From Flavobacteriales bacterium UBA5869 (GTDB taxonomy: Bacteria > Bacteroidota > Bacteroidia > Flavobacteriales_D > Crocinitomicaceae), in assembly GCA_002432565.1 (NCBI GenBank), contig DJFP01000203.1:61569-67220 (forward strand): a stretch of DNA of 5,652 nucleotides. Reading direction: 5' to 3'. The notes under the pieces were generated by a model, which was not told the origin of the DNA, did not search any database, and worked only from the letters and a program-made list of their open reading frames with translations. Positions 1 to 5,652 of this stretch are shown here, one piece after another (within the stretch, counting starts at the first letter, position 1; each line of letters begins with the position of its first letter). Position numbers and translations under genes: made by a program.

Positions 1-468
1 ATTTACAGTATTTGTTCACATTTGACACCTCATGTGGAAGAACATTATACACCGCTTGAAAGATCCATCTTGTCGGATCTAAAAGTAGTTTCTGATTGGA
101 TACAGCACCATTACGGATATGCGAATATCATTATGGGAATATTCATAACCCTTTGGTTGAAATTGTTTTTTCGGAATTATGCATTTAATTTTTTTGAAAT
201 TCTCGTTCTTCTCTGTTTTGTCATGGGAATCGGAATGCTGCTACTTGCTCTTTCCTCCATTATTGAGGCTGTAAGCGGAGTGCATCTTGTCTTTGTCACA
301 GAGGTTATCACAATACTCTACTGCAGCTGGGCAATCGGGCAGTTTTTCGACAAACCCCGATTTAGCTCTTACATGAAAGCAGTTGCGGCCTATTTAATGG
401 GAATGATAAGCTACAATGTTGTGGTAATCATTGTGTGTATAGTAGTCATTCTTATAAAGCGGTTGTAA
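1..468 (+). CDS. C-terminal part of a polytopic membrane protein, DUF3667-like (5' end outside window)
   Basis: The frame is open from base 1, so the gene starts upstream; the TTG at 22 is just an internal Leu codon and there is no ATG near the edge. 155 residues are visible. They show a short soluble, charged stretch (about 8-38, with several His and Glu) and then about four hydrophobic segments near 41-57, 64-86, 94-115 and 125-152, ending in a Lys-Arg-Leu tail, which suggests an inner-membrane protein. The segment around FRNYAFNFFEILVLLCFVMG recalls the DUF3667 family of Bacteroidota, in which an N-terminal zinc-ribbon-like Cys motif precedes a C-terminal membrane region; that N-terminal part would lie outside the window. 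The family's function is unknown to me. The assignment is by remembered sequence resemblance; the membrane topology is directly visible. No terminator follows. Confidence 0.6.
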   Translation: MYSICSHLTPHVEEHYTPLERSILSDLKVVSDWIQHHYGYANIIMGIFITLWLKLFFRNYAFNFFEILVLLCFVMGIGMLLLALSSIIEAVSGVHLVFVTEVITILYCSWAIGQFFDKPRFSSYMKAVAAYLMGMISYNVVVIIVCIVVILIKRL

Positions 469-507
469 GGAGTTTTTGGAAAGTTCTGAATGAATCTTAG
501 AATGTTT

Positions 508-542
508 TAGTCAAAAGATCTTGAGCTTACTAGTCAAAAAGA
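508..542. repeat. Short imperfect direct repeat TAGTCAAAAGA / TAGTCAAAAAGA
   Basis: Two copies start at 508 and 531, 23 nt apart and differing by one inserted A. They lie in the 155-nt non-coding gap between the membrane protein and the small-gene run. The spacing is about two helical turns, which could suit a regulator, but the copies are AT-rich and short, so chance is quite possible. Apart from this I see no terminator, RNA or gene in 469-623. Confidence 0.25.
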
Positions 543-623
543 CACTCAATAAACTCTGAGAATTCCTTACATATGCAGGACAAAAAGATATTCTCCCTAT
601 TTTGGTATACCAGAAACGATTAA

Positions 624-932
624 ATGACACCAGAAGAAACATTCCTTTCCATTGGTCGGAGTTTGGAAGGATCACAACAAAGCCAGATGTTCGGAAAACC
701 CTGCTTTAAATGCAAGGGGAAAGCCTTTATATGCCTTTTCGATAACCAATTGGTATTCAAATTAACCGGCGATGCACATCAAGAAGCTTTGGGTTTGGAT
801 GGAGCACAATTATTCGATCCGTCGGGTAAAAAACGTCCCATGAAAGAATGGGTGCAGGTTCCGTTTGATTATGTGGATAATTGGCAGGAATTAGCACAGG
901 AAGCGATGAATTATGTTCAATCAAATCTGTAA
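624..932 (+). CDS. Small TfoX-N-terminal / YjbR-like domain protein
   Basis: 102 residues, a complete single-domain protein without signal peptide or membrane segment, hence cytoplasmic. The pattern QMFGKPCFKCKGKAF (21-35), then FDNQLVFKLTGDAH (39-52), LFDPSGKKRPMKEWVQVP (63-80) and a final amphipathic helix is what I recall of the stand-alone TfoX-N/YjbR-like small proteins (MF-G-P pattern, then K-GKAF, then the 'DP-GRPMKEW' turn). The biochemical role of these small proteins is not established; the TfoX/Sxy name comes from a competence regulator, but a competence role should not be inferred here. The ATG at 624 directly abuts an in-frame-less TAA (621-623); no Shine-Dalgarno is visible, which is common in Bacteroidota. 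It is the first gene of a co-directional run, 33 nt ahead of the broken reductase-like gene. Confidence 0.75.
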   Translation: MTPEETFLSIGRSLEGSQQSQMFGKPCFKCKGKAFICLFDNQLVFKLTGDAHQEALGLDGAQLFDPSGKKRPMKEWVQVPFDYVDNWQELAQEAMNYVQSNL

Positions 933-965
933 ATTGCATACATCGTTTGGAAAAAAAATACCTGT

Positions 966-1089
966 ATGAAAAAGATAATTTTGGATTTGGCTGTTACGCT
1001 GGATGGATTTATTGAAGGTCTTAAAGAACATATCTTTTAAATCAGGTGTAATACAATTAATTTACACACCATTTAAGAATGCAGAATGA
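966..1089 (+). pseudogene. Internally deleted remnant of a RibD-C / dihydrofolate-reductase-like family gene
   Basis: From ATG 966 the frame reads MKKIILDLAVTLDGFIEG, the typical N terminus of the stand-alone RibD C-terminal-domain/DHFR-like proteins (first beta strand, then the S/T-L-D-G-F-I motif), and then degenerates into LKEHIF and stops at 1038-1040. In the +1 frame, from about 1018, the DNA reads VLKNISFKSGVIQLIYTPFKNAE and stops with TGA at 1087-1089; this resembles the last strand of the same family (...FKSGVVxLxYxP). The two ends are thus fused with the middle missing: about 40 residues remain of a family I recall as roughly 170-190 residues. The 124-nt span is not a multiple of three, so the fusion is out of frame and cannot make a reductase. 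The old stop overlaps the next gene's start as ATGA. N-terminal match is strong; the C-terminal match is an inference from a shorter pattern. Confidence 0.75.
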
Positions 1090-1643
1090 ATTTCAAACTA
1101 ATAGAAACAAACCGTATGCTGCTCAAAGGATTGACTCCCGCAGATATGACGGAGATTTTTGAGTCAAATCAAAAAACGAGGATCAAAGAAATCCTGGGGC
1201 ATCGTTCCGAGGAAGATTACGAAAAAGAGTACAACAAATATAAAAACGGGTATGCCAGTTATAACCGCAGTTTTATACTTTTCCTCCTGGAGGATAAAGC
1301 GAGTGGCAAAATCATCGGCCGCTGCGGACTGCACAACTGGAACAAGGACCACTGGCGTGCAGAGATTGGTTATTCAATGGAAGATGAAAGCTTTAAACAG
1401 CGTGGGCTCATGTCGGAAGCGGTGGAAGCCGTCATTGACTACGGATTTAAACAGATGGACCTGAACCGCATCGAAGCACTTGTTGCCGATTACAATACAG
1501 CCTCTCTGCGCTTATTGGAAAAGAACGGTTTCATCCGGGAAGGTGTGATGCGGAATCATTACTACGTAAACGGGGTCTTTGAAGATTCGATCGTGTTTTC
1601 GCTTTTGCGGGAGGAATATATTATGGAAAAAGGGAATCAATGA
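1086..1643 (+). CDS. GNAT family N-acetyltransferase, RimJ/RimL type
   Basis: 185 residues, the usual length of RimJ/RimL-like acetyltransferases, which move an acetyl group from acetyl-CoA to an amine (protein N terminus or small molecule). Visible family marks are the opening 'ETNRMLLKGLTPAD' (7-20), beta strands with GKIIGRCGL (74-82) and RAEIGYSM (91-98), the acetyl-CoA loop FKQRGLMSEAVEAV (103-116, equivalent to the usual G-x-G-x-A/M-x-EA), NRIEALV (127-133), and the hallmark N137-xx-S140-LRLLEKNGF (141-149) followed by REGVMRNHYYVNGVFEDSIVFSLLREEY. The first Gly of the loop is Gln, a tolerated variation. The substrate cannot be read from sequence. The ATG overlaps the stop of the broken upstream reductase-like gene (ATGA), and its own TGA overlaps the next gene's ATG in the same way, so it sits within an operon. 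No signal peptide; cytoplasmic. Confidence 0.9.
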   Translation: MNFKLIETNRMLLKGLTPADMTEIFESNQKTRIKEILGHRSEEDYEKEYNKYKNGYASYNRSFILFLLEDKASGKIIGRCGLHNWNKDHWRAEIGYSMEDESFKQRGLMSEAVEAVIDYGFKQMDLNRIEALVADYNTASLRLLEKNGFIREGVMRNHYYVNGVFEDSIVFSLLREEYIMEKGNQ

Positions 1644-2212
1644 AAAAAATCTTGTTTTTCAGTTTGCTTACGGGGCTTTTAAGTTGTACCCGGAACAATG
1701 AAGATTTAGAGGATTCCAGTTGGTTGACCACTGAGTTTGCAGAATCAGAAAACTTCTTTGTTTTGGAAACACTTGATTTGAGCAGCCAAGGTATAAAAGA
1801 CAGTATTCACGTCATTTATGTTCCTTTTGATCCGGATACTGAGGAAGAAGCTTTTTCAGGAAATGATAATATTGATAATTTTTCGTTCAAAATCGAAAGC
1901 GATGGAAAGTATCGCCCCTTATTCAATAAATCAGCACTGACTGTTGGAAAAGACTTCAATGAATATTTTTTAGAAGATTTGAATGCTTATAGAAAAGCTT
2001 TGGCAGATAATAAGATTAGTCAATGGATCAATTTAACTGACAAACCTGAATGGTGGCAATACGATGAAACACCCTTAAATTCAAGAGGAAAACCAATGAA
2101 GTTTATTTGCCAGGTAGATATGGGAAGAATTATCGTAAATGATGATTGCCGCTTATTCGTATTTTACGACGAAATGGATCGGATTGTGAAATGTATTTAT
2201 CAACGAGATTGA
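1640..2212 (+). CDS. Lipoprotein with DUF1963/YwqG-like C-terminal half
   Basis: 190 residues. The N terminus MKKILFFSLLTGLLSC is a clear lipoprotein signal peptide: two Lys, a hydrophobic core, and the lipobox Leu13-Leu14-Ser15-Cys16. Cys16 would be lipidated, and the following stretch is rich in Asn, Asp and Glu (NNEDLED, 19-25), so it may reach the outer membrane. The C-terminal part, KPEWWQYDETP (135-145), GKPMKFICQVD (150-160) and DDCRLFVFYD (168-177), follows the order I know from DUF1963/YwqG-like proteins (P-W-Q..E.P, then G.PM.FL.Q, then G.LY.F). The protein is shorter than full DUF1963 proteins and function is unknown. Base composition is visibly more AT-rich than in both flanking acetyltransferase genes. 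The ATG overlaps the upstream stop by 4 nt, with an AGGG 5 nt before the start. Confidence 0.75.
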   Translation: MKKILFFSLLTGLLSCTRNNEDLEDSSWLTTEFAESENFFVLETLDLSSQGIKDSIHVIYVPFDPDTEEEAFSGNDNIDNFSFKIESDGKYRPLFNKSALTVGKDFNEYFLEDLNAYRKALADNKISQWINLTDKPEWWQYDETPLNSRGKPMKFICQVDMGRIIVNDDCRLFVFYDEMDRIVKCIYQRD

Positions 2213-2223
2213 ATAATTGACTG

Positions 2224-2703
2224 ATGAATTATCAAATAATTCCATTCGAAAACCGCTACCAACCCGCCATCTGCTCCATGATGGACCAAATCCAGGAAGA
2301 GTTCGAAATACCTTTTCGCAACCCGAATGGAAAGCAGATATCCGATATTGCAGACGATGAAAACCTTTTTTGGGTCGCAGTAGACGGGGAACATGTTCTG
2401 GGGACGATCGGTTTGTCGCGGATGGATCACAAAAATGCTTTTTTGAGGCATTTGTTCGTCGCGAAAGAAGCGCGAGGAAAACATGGGGTTGCTCAGGCAC
2501 TTTTGGATACCGCGCTGAATAAGGCCCAGGATATTGGTTACAAATTTCTTTACCTTGGAACAATGGAACAATTCAGGGCAGCCCGGCGTTTCTATGACAA
2601 GAATAGCTTTGTGCGTATTCCCCGCGAAGCTCTACCGGAGCAAATGCCGGTAAGTCCGATGGATACTATTTTCTATCGGTGGATCATAAAGGAAAATCGT
2701 TAA
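2224..2703 (+). CDS. GNAT family N-acetyltransferase (second, unrelated subfamily)
   Basis: 159 residues, cytoplasmic, acetyl-CoA dependent. The fold is visible as FWVAVDGEHVLGTIGLSR (49-66), the strand before the cofactor loop AFLRHLFVAKEARGK (72-86), the pyrophosphate loop RGKHGVAQALL (84-94), then YKFLYLGT (106-113), FRAARRFYDKNSF (117-129) and the ending LPEQMPVSPMDTIFYRWII (137-155). This last block (FP/MP-x-x-x-x-DT-x-FY) marks a subfamily of about 160 residues that is common in Firmicutes and Bacteroidota. The loop has one residue more than the textbook R-x-x-G-x-G/A, as related proteins with RGKxxG also do. It is not a duplicate of the upstream GNAT: the two lack the same motifs outside the cofactor site. 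Eleven nt separate it from the lipoprotein gene. Substrate unknown. Confidence 0.9.
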   Translation: MNYQIIPFENRYQPAICSMMDQIQEEFEIPFRNPNGKQISDIADDENLFWVAVDGEHVLGTIGLSRMDHKNAFLRHLFVAKEARGKHGVAQALLDTALNKAQDIGYKFLYLGTMEQFRAARRFYDKNSFVRIPREALPEQMPVSPMDTIFYRWIIKENR

Positions 2704-2746
2704 ATTGAAATTATCTGACTATTTTAAAACATCAAAACAAAAAAGC

Positions 2747-3172
2747 ATGGCAGAAAAGAAACCAAAGTTGGCAGAGATTAAAACCAAGCCCACCGCAGTC
2801 AGTGCAGAAGAATTTATCAATGCGATCGAAAACGAACAAAAGCGCAAGGACAGTTTTGTATTGGTCGATATGATGAAAAAAGCAACGGGCGAAGAGCCTG
2901 TAATGTGGGGCGGTTCCATCATTGGTTTCGGCAATATGCGCTACGAAAGCCCAAAAACAGGAAGACAAGTCGATTGGTTCCTGGTCGGTTTCTCTCCGCG
3001 AAAGGCAAATCTTACGCTTTACATCGGTGCTGGAAGTGAAGCACATGCAGAAGCCCTGAAAGTACTTGGAAAACACAAGGTGAGTGGCGGATGCCTGCAC
3101 ATCAATAAATTATCAGATGTAGACCTGAATGTCCTGCAGGGAATGATTAACTCTTATTTGAGCAGAAAGTAA
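2747..3172 (+). CDS. DUF1801 domain protein (YdhG-like)
   Basis: 141 residues from ATG 2747. The whole length matches the DUF1801 pattern I recall: KTKPTAVSAEEFINAIENE (12-30), KRKDSFVLVDMMKKATGEEP (32-51), VMWGGSIIGFGNMRYES (52-68), GRQVDWFLVGFSPRKANLTLYI (72-93), LGKHKVSGGCLHINKLSDVD (107-126) and a final helix. The frame is open upstream to a TTG at 2705, but the 14 extra residues (KLSDYFKTSKQKS) are not part of the family pattern, and the ATG has an A-rich leader, typical of Bacteroidota starts, so 2747 is preferred. The family has a compact fold also linked to iron-sulfur and iron-chaperone-like proteins; its molecular role is not established. It is the last gene of the run, 43 nt after the second acetyltransferase. 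No clear terminator follows. Confidence 0.85.
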   Translation: MAEKKPKLAEIKTKPTAVSAEEFINAIENEQKRKDSFVLVDMMKKATGEEPVMWGGSIIGFGNMRYESPKTGRQVDWFLVGFSPRKANLTLYIGAGSEAHAEALKVLGKHKVSGGCLHINKLSDVDLNVLQGMINSYLSRK

Positions 3173-3202
3173 GTGTTTTAAAATCAGAAATTTGTCCATT
3201 CA

Positions 3203-3215
3203 TCACTTAAAGTGA
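3203..3215. promoter_or_regulatory. 13-bp odd palindrome upstream of the sensor kinase promoter
   Basis: TCACTT-A-AAGTGA is a perfect 6+1+6 inverted repeat. It lies 31 nt after the DUF1801 stop and 13 nt before the proposed -33 element of the kinase promoter, a distance that would suit an activator site. No T-run follows, so an intrinsic terminator is unlikely. It is seen directly; the operator role is inference. Confidence 0.35.
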
Positions 3216-3227
3216 ATCATTATTGTA

Positions 3228-3258
3228 TTGGTATTTACCTTCATATGCCTTAGATTTG
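3228..3258 (+). promoter_or_regulatory. Bacteroidota-type sigma promoter for the hybrid kinase
   Basis: TTG at 3228-3230 and TAGATTTG at 3251-3258 are separated by 20 nt and match the known Bacteroidota consensus of a TTG/TTTG -33 element and a TAnnTTTG -7 element exactly. The transcript should begin a few nt after 3258, giving a short leader of about 10-18 nt before ATG 3277 and no Shine-Dalgarno. This is the only exact TAnnTTTG placed before a gene in the window, so the kinase is likely transcribed on its own, separately from the small-gene run. Confidence 0.65.
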
Positions 3259-3276
3259 AGTAAAAAGTGATTGTGC

Positions 3277-5652
3277 ATGTCGGGTAAACTTAGAATTGTA
3301 CTTACGTTTTCATTGAGTATATTCATACTCTTAGTTGTTGGTACATATGCCTTTCAAAATACCAGGCAGTATAAAAGTTCCTCCGATTGGGTGAGCCATA
3401 CTCAGAAGGTAATCAATGAAGCACAATCTATTTTGCTGAGCGTGGAAGATATTGAAACTGCGCAGCGTGGTTATATCATTACTGCTGATGAAAAATTCCT
3501 TATTCCCTATAAAGATGGTGTAGATTCACTGCCAAAAGCACATATGCGGTTGAGTCAGCTTGTTCATGATAATCCTTCCCAGCGAAAATTGTTAGCAGAA
3601 ATTAATCAATTGATTTCCCAAAAAACGCTTTTTGCGGAAAGAACTATTACAGTACGTTCAAAAGTAGGTTTTAATGCAGCAAAGGATCTCATCGAATCCG
3701 GAGAAGGGGAGAAATTAATGGTTGAAATCCGGAACCTGATGGAAAGCTTTATCAAGAATGAGGAAATTTACCTTGCAAAACGCTTCAATGATTCCGACGA
3801 TCAGTTCGAACATGCCGTAACGATTATCCTGGTGAGCATTTCTCTTGCCATCCTTTTTGTAGTAATAACGCTTTATTTCTTTTTAAAAGACCACAGCATA
3901 CGACTTCGGTCAGAAAAGAAAGTAAAGGAAAGTGAAGCCCGCATCAAAAAGTTTTTGGAAAGTCTTCCTTTGGGTGTGTTTGTTGTAACAGCTGAAGGTG
4001 TTCCGTTCTTTACCAATAGCGAAGCTGCCCGGATTTTGGGCAAAGGGATTGTTTCCGGGGATAACTATTCGACTATCAGGGAGATCTACCCAAGCTACAT
4101 CAGCGGTACAAATGAGCCGTACCCGGCTGATAAACGACCGGTTGTGAGAGTTTTAAAAGGAGAAAGCAATATTTGTGTGGAAGATGTGGAAACAGAAAAA
4201 GACGGAGTACGCATTCCGTTGCGTATCAATGCCACACACATTGCCGATGAAGATGGGAATATTGAATTTGCGATAGCTGTTTTCGAAGATATTACCAGCA
4301 TCAAAGAAGCCGAAAATGAATTGCGAAAAGCCAAGAAACTCGCCGAAGAATCTTCCGAACTGAAAGAAATGTTCCTGGCAAATATGAGCCATGAAATCCG
4401 TACACCTATGAATGCGGTGATCGGTTTCACAGATCTGCTGCTGAAACGGAACCTGAACGAGGAAGAAATGGGGTACGTGCGTATTATTAAGACTTCGGGA
4501 GAAAACTTATTACGCATCATCAATGATGTATTGGATATTTCCAAGATAGAATCCGGATTGATGACTTTCGAGATTCACCCGATTGCTGTCAATGCGCTAT
4601 TTTCTTCCATCAAGGTTATGTTTACCCAAAAAGCAAGGGAAAAGAATCTGCAGCTTACTTTTACGGATGATCCGAATATTCCGGCTTCCATTATGGGCGA
4701 TCCGACCCGTTTGACACAGATCATTATGAACCTGGTTGGAAATGCAATCAAATTTACACAAGAGGGTTCGATAACCGTTTCGGCGAAACTAGTTGGAAGG
4801 GAAGAAGACTATGTGCAGCTTGAGTTTTCTGTAAAAGATTCAGGAATTGGTATTCCACAGGAAAAACTGGACACTATTTTTGAACGATTTACACAGGCAG
4901 AAAAACATACAACCCGTAAATTCGGGGGGACCGGATTGGGACTAAACATTGTGAAGCAGCTGGTTGAACTTCAGGGCGGAACAATTACTGTGAACAGCAT
5001 AGAGGGAATGGGTTCCGAATTTAAAATCCTGTTGTCGTTTTCAACAACTGCTGAAGTTGTTTCCGTAAAACCTCAGAAATACGAGGAATGTGATATTGAA
5101 AGGCTGAAACAGTTGAAGATTCTTTTGGTAGAAGACAGTCCGATCAATGTGAAATTTATTGAGGCCTTGTTTGAGAATCACGGAATGGTAGTGGATCATG
5201 CAGAAAACGGGAAGGCAGCTCTTGAAAAAATGAAAGAAACGGATTACGATATCATCCTGATGGATATTGAAATGCCGGAAATGAACGGGTATGAAACGAC
5301 CACTTACATTCGAAGCGTCCTGGAAAATCCTGTTCCGATTATCGCTATGACTGCGCATACCATGGCGGGAGAAAGTGAAAAATGCCTGCAAATGGGAATG
5401 AACGGTTACTTGTCCAAACCGATCCGTGAAGACTTGCTGTTCAGGACCCTGATCCATATCGGGCTGGAAGACCAAAAATCAGAACCAAGACCGGAAAAAC
5501 TCGTTGACCTGAGTACTCTGGAGAAAACCATGAGAGGAAACAAAAAAGTAATTTTGGAAACACTGGAGATCTTCCTCGAACATTTGCCGGAAAACCTGGA
5601 AGGAATTGCAGAGGGTGTAAACCGGGAAGATTTTGCAATGATCCGCAGAAAT
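3277..5652 (+). CDS. Membrane-bound hybrid sensor histidine kinase, CHASE3-PAS-HisKA-HATPase-REC-Hpt (3' end outside window)
   Basis: 792 codons without a stop to the window edge. Order: TM1 (7-26); periplasmic CHASE3 sensor with its hallmark ETAQRGYIITADEKFLIPY (60-78); TM2 (181-203); PAS (about 222-340, ending FEDIT); a coiled-coil linker; HisKA with the H box SHEIRTPMNAVIGF and phospho-acceptor His372 (codon 4390-4392); HATPase with N box Asn489, G1 DSGIGIP (521-527), and G2 GGTGLGL (550-556); receiver ILLVEDSPIN with acidic pair Glu619/Asp620, phospho-acceptor Asp663, Thr692 and Lys714; then the start of a probable Hpt helix bundle (VDLSTLEKTMRGNKKVILE, from 743). All catalytic residues of kinase and receiver are present, so it should autophosphorylate and relay His-Asp, then probably to an Hpt His just past the edge. 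Ligand and target regulator are unknown. ATG 3277 is the first ATG in frame, preceded by the promoter at 3228-3258; the gene stands apart from the small-gene run. Confidence 0.95.
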   Translation, partial: MSGKLRIVLTFSLSIFILLVVGTYAFQNTRQYKSSSDWVSHTQKVINEAQSILLSVEDIETAQRGYIITADEKFLIPYKDGVDSLPKAHMRLSQLVHDNPSQRKLLAEINQLISQKTLFAERTITVRSKVGFNAAKDLIESGEGEKLMVEIRNLMESFIKNEEIYLAKRFNDSDDQFEHAVTIILVSISLAILFVVITLYFFLKDHSIRLRSEKKVKESEARIKKFLESLPLGVFVVTAEGVPFFTNSEAARILGKGIVSGDNYSTIREIYPSYISGTNEPYPADKRPVVRVLKGESNICVEDVETEKDGVRIPLRINATHIADEDGNIEFAIAVFEDITSIKEAENELRKAKKLAEESSELKEMFLANMSHEIRTPMNAVIGFTDLLLKRNLNEEEMGYVRIIKTSGENLLRIINDVLDISKIESGLMTFEIHPIAVNALFSSIKVMFTQKAREKNLQLTFTDDPNIPASIMGDPTRLTQIIMNLVGNAIKFTQEGSITVSAKLVGREEDYVQLEFSVKDSGIGIPQEKLDTIFERFTQAEKHTTRKFGGTGLGLNIVKQLVELQGGTITVNSIEGMGSEFKILLSFSTTAEVVSVKPQKYEECDIERLKQLKILLVEDSPINVKFIEALFENHGMVVDHAENGKAALEKMKETDYDIILMDIEMPEMNGYETTTYIRSVLENPVPIIAMTAHTMAGESEKCLQMGMNGYLSKPIREDLLFRTLIHIGLEDQKSEPRPEKLVDLSTLEKTMRGNKKVILETLEIFLEHLPENLEGIAEGVNREDFAMIRRN

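Noticed and set aside
521..549. TTGAG...CTCAA inverted repeat as a terminator after the membrane protein
   Set aside because: The stem is only 5 bp with a 19-nt loop and no T-run; it would not fold stably.
591..607. TATTTTGG as a possible -7 element for the small-gene run
   Set aside because: It lacks one base of TAnnTTTG and no TTG lies at a suitable distance upstream, so a promoter is not supported.
573..623. Small plus-strand ORF (16 codons) ending exactly at the TfoX-like start
   Set aside because: The peptide and the neighbouring frame were read for a decayed C terminus like the one at 1018-1086, but no family pattern was recognisable and a stop precedes closely.
2153..2571. Two overlapping minus-strand frames of 136 and 123 codons
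   Set aside because: They are opposite the second acetyltransferase, which shows full GNAT motifs in the plus strand; overlapping antisense frames with no motifs are shadows.
624..3172. Integron-like gene cassette array
   Set aside because: The gene types resemble cassette cargo, but the junctions are overlaps or very short gaps, with no attC-like inverted recombination sites and no integrase.
4095..4544. 149-codon reading frame on the minus strand inside the kinase gene
   Set aside because: It lies entirely opposite the PAS/HisKA coding region, whose motifs are unmistakable; the Ser/Phe-rich translation has no family resemblance and is a by-product of codon use.
5041..5475. 144-codon minus-strand frame opposite the receiver domain
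   Set aside because: The plus strand here encodes a complete receiver domain with all catalytic residues; the antisense product is His/Phe-rich and unrecognisable.

Overview
The window looks like chromosomal DNA from a member of the Bacteroidota. Four things point there: a TAnnTTTG-type -7 promoter element ahead of the last gene, start sites mostly without a Shine-Dalgarno sequence, a membrane protein resembling the DUF3667 family at the left edge, and a hybrid sensor kinase with CHASE3, PAS and receiver domains. I cannot name the genus. All supported genes lie on the + strand.

Layout. Positions 1-468 hold the 3' end of a polytopic membrane protein whose start lies outside the window. Positions 469-623 are non-coding with only a weak direct repeat. 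Positions 624-3172 hold a tightly packed run of small genes: a TfoX-N/YjbR-like small protein (624-932), the collapsed remnant of a RibD-C/dihydrofolate-reductase-like gene (966-1089), a RimJ/RimL-type GNAT acetyltransferase (1086-1643), a lipoprotein with a DUF1963/YwqG-like C-terminal half (1640-2212), a second, different GNAT acetyltransferase (2224-2703), and a DUF1801 protein (ATG at 2747, end 3172). The junctions are ATGA overlaps, an 11-nt gap and a 43-nt gap, with no convincing terminator or promoter in between, so this is probably one transcription unit of accessory, 'self-contained enzyme' genes with no obvious shared pathway.

Positions 3173-3276 form a real control region, with a 13-bp odd palindrome and then a Bacteroidota-type promoter. 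They lead into a large membrane-bound hybrid histidine kinase (3277 to beyond 5652) with the order TM-CHASE3-TM-PAS-HisKA-HATPase-REC-Hpt. The window cuts this gene about where the Hpt phosphohistidine should come.

The most interesting observation is the internally deleted gene at 966-1089. Eighteen residues of the conserved N terminus and about 20 residues of the C terminus of a RibD-C/DHFR-like protein survive, joined out of frame. Its ancestral stop codon still overlaps the ATG of the following GNAT gene as ATGA. I saw no CRISPR array, tRNA, rRNA, insertion sequence or clearly novel system.
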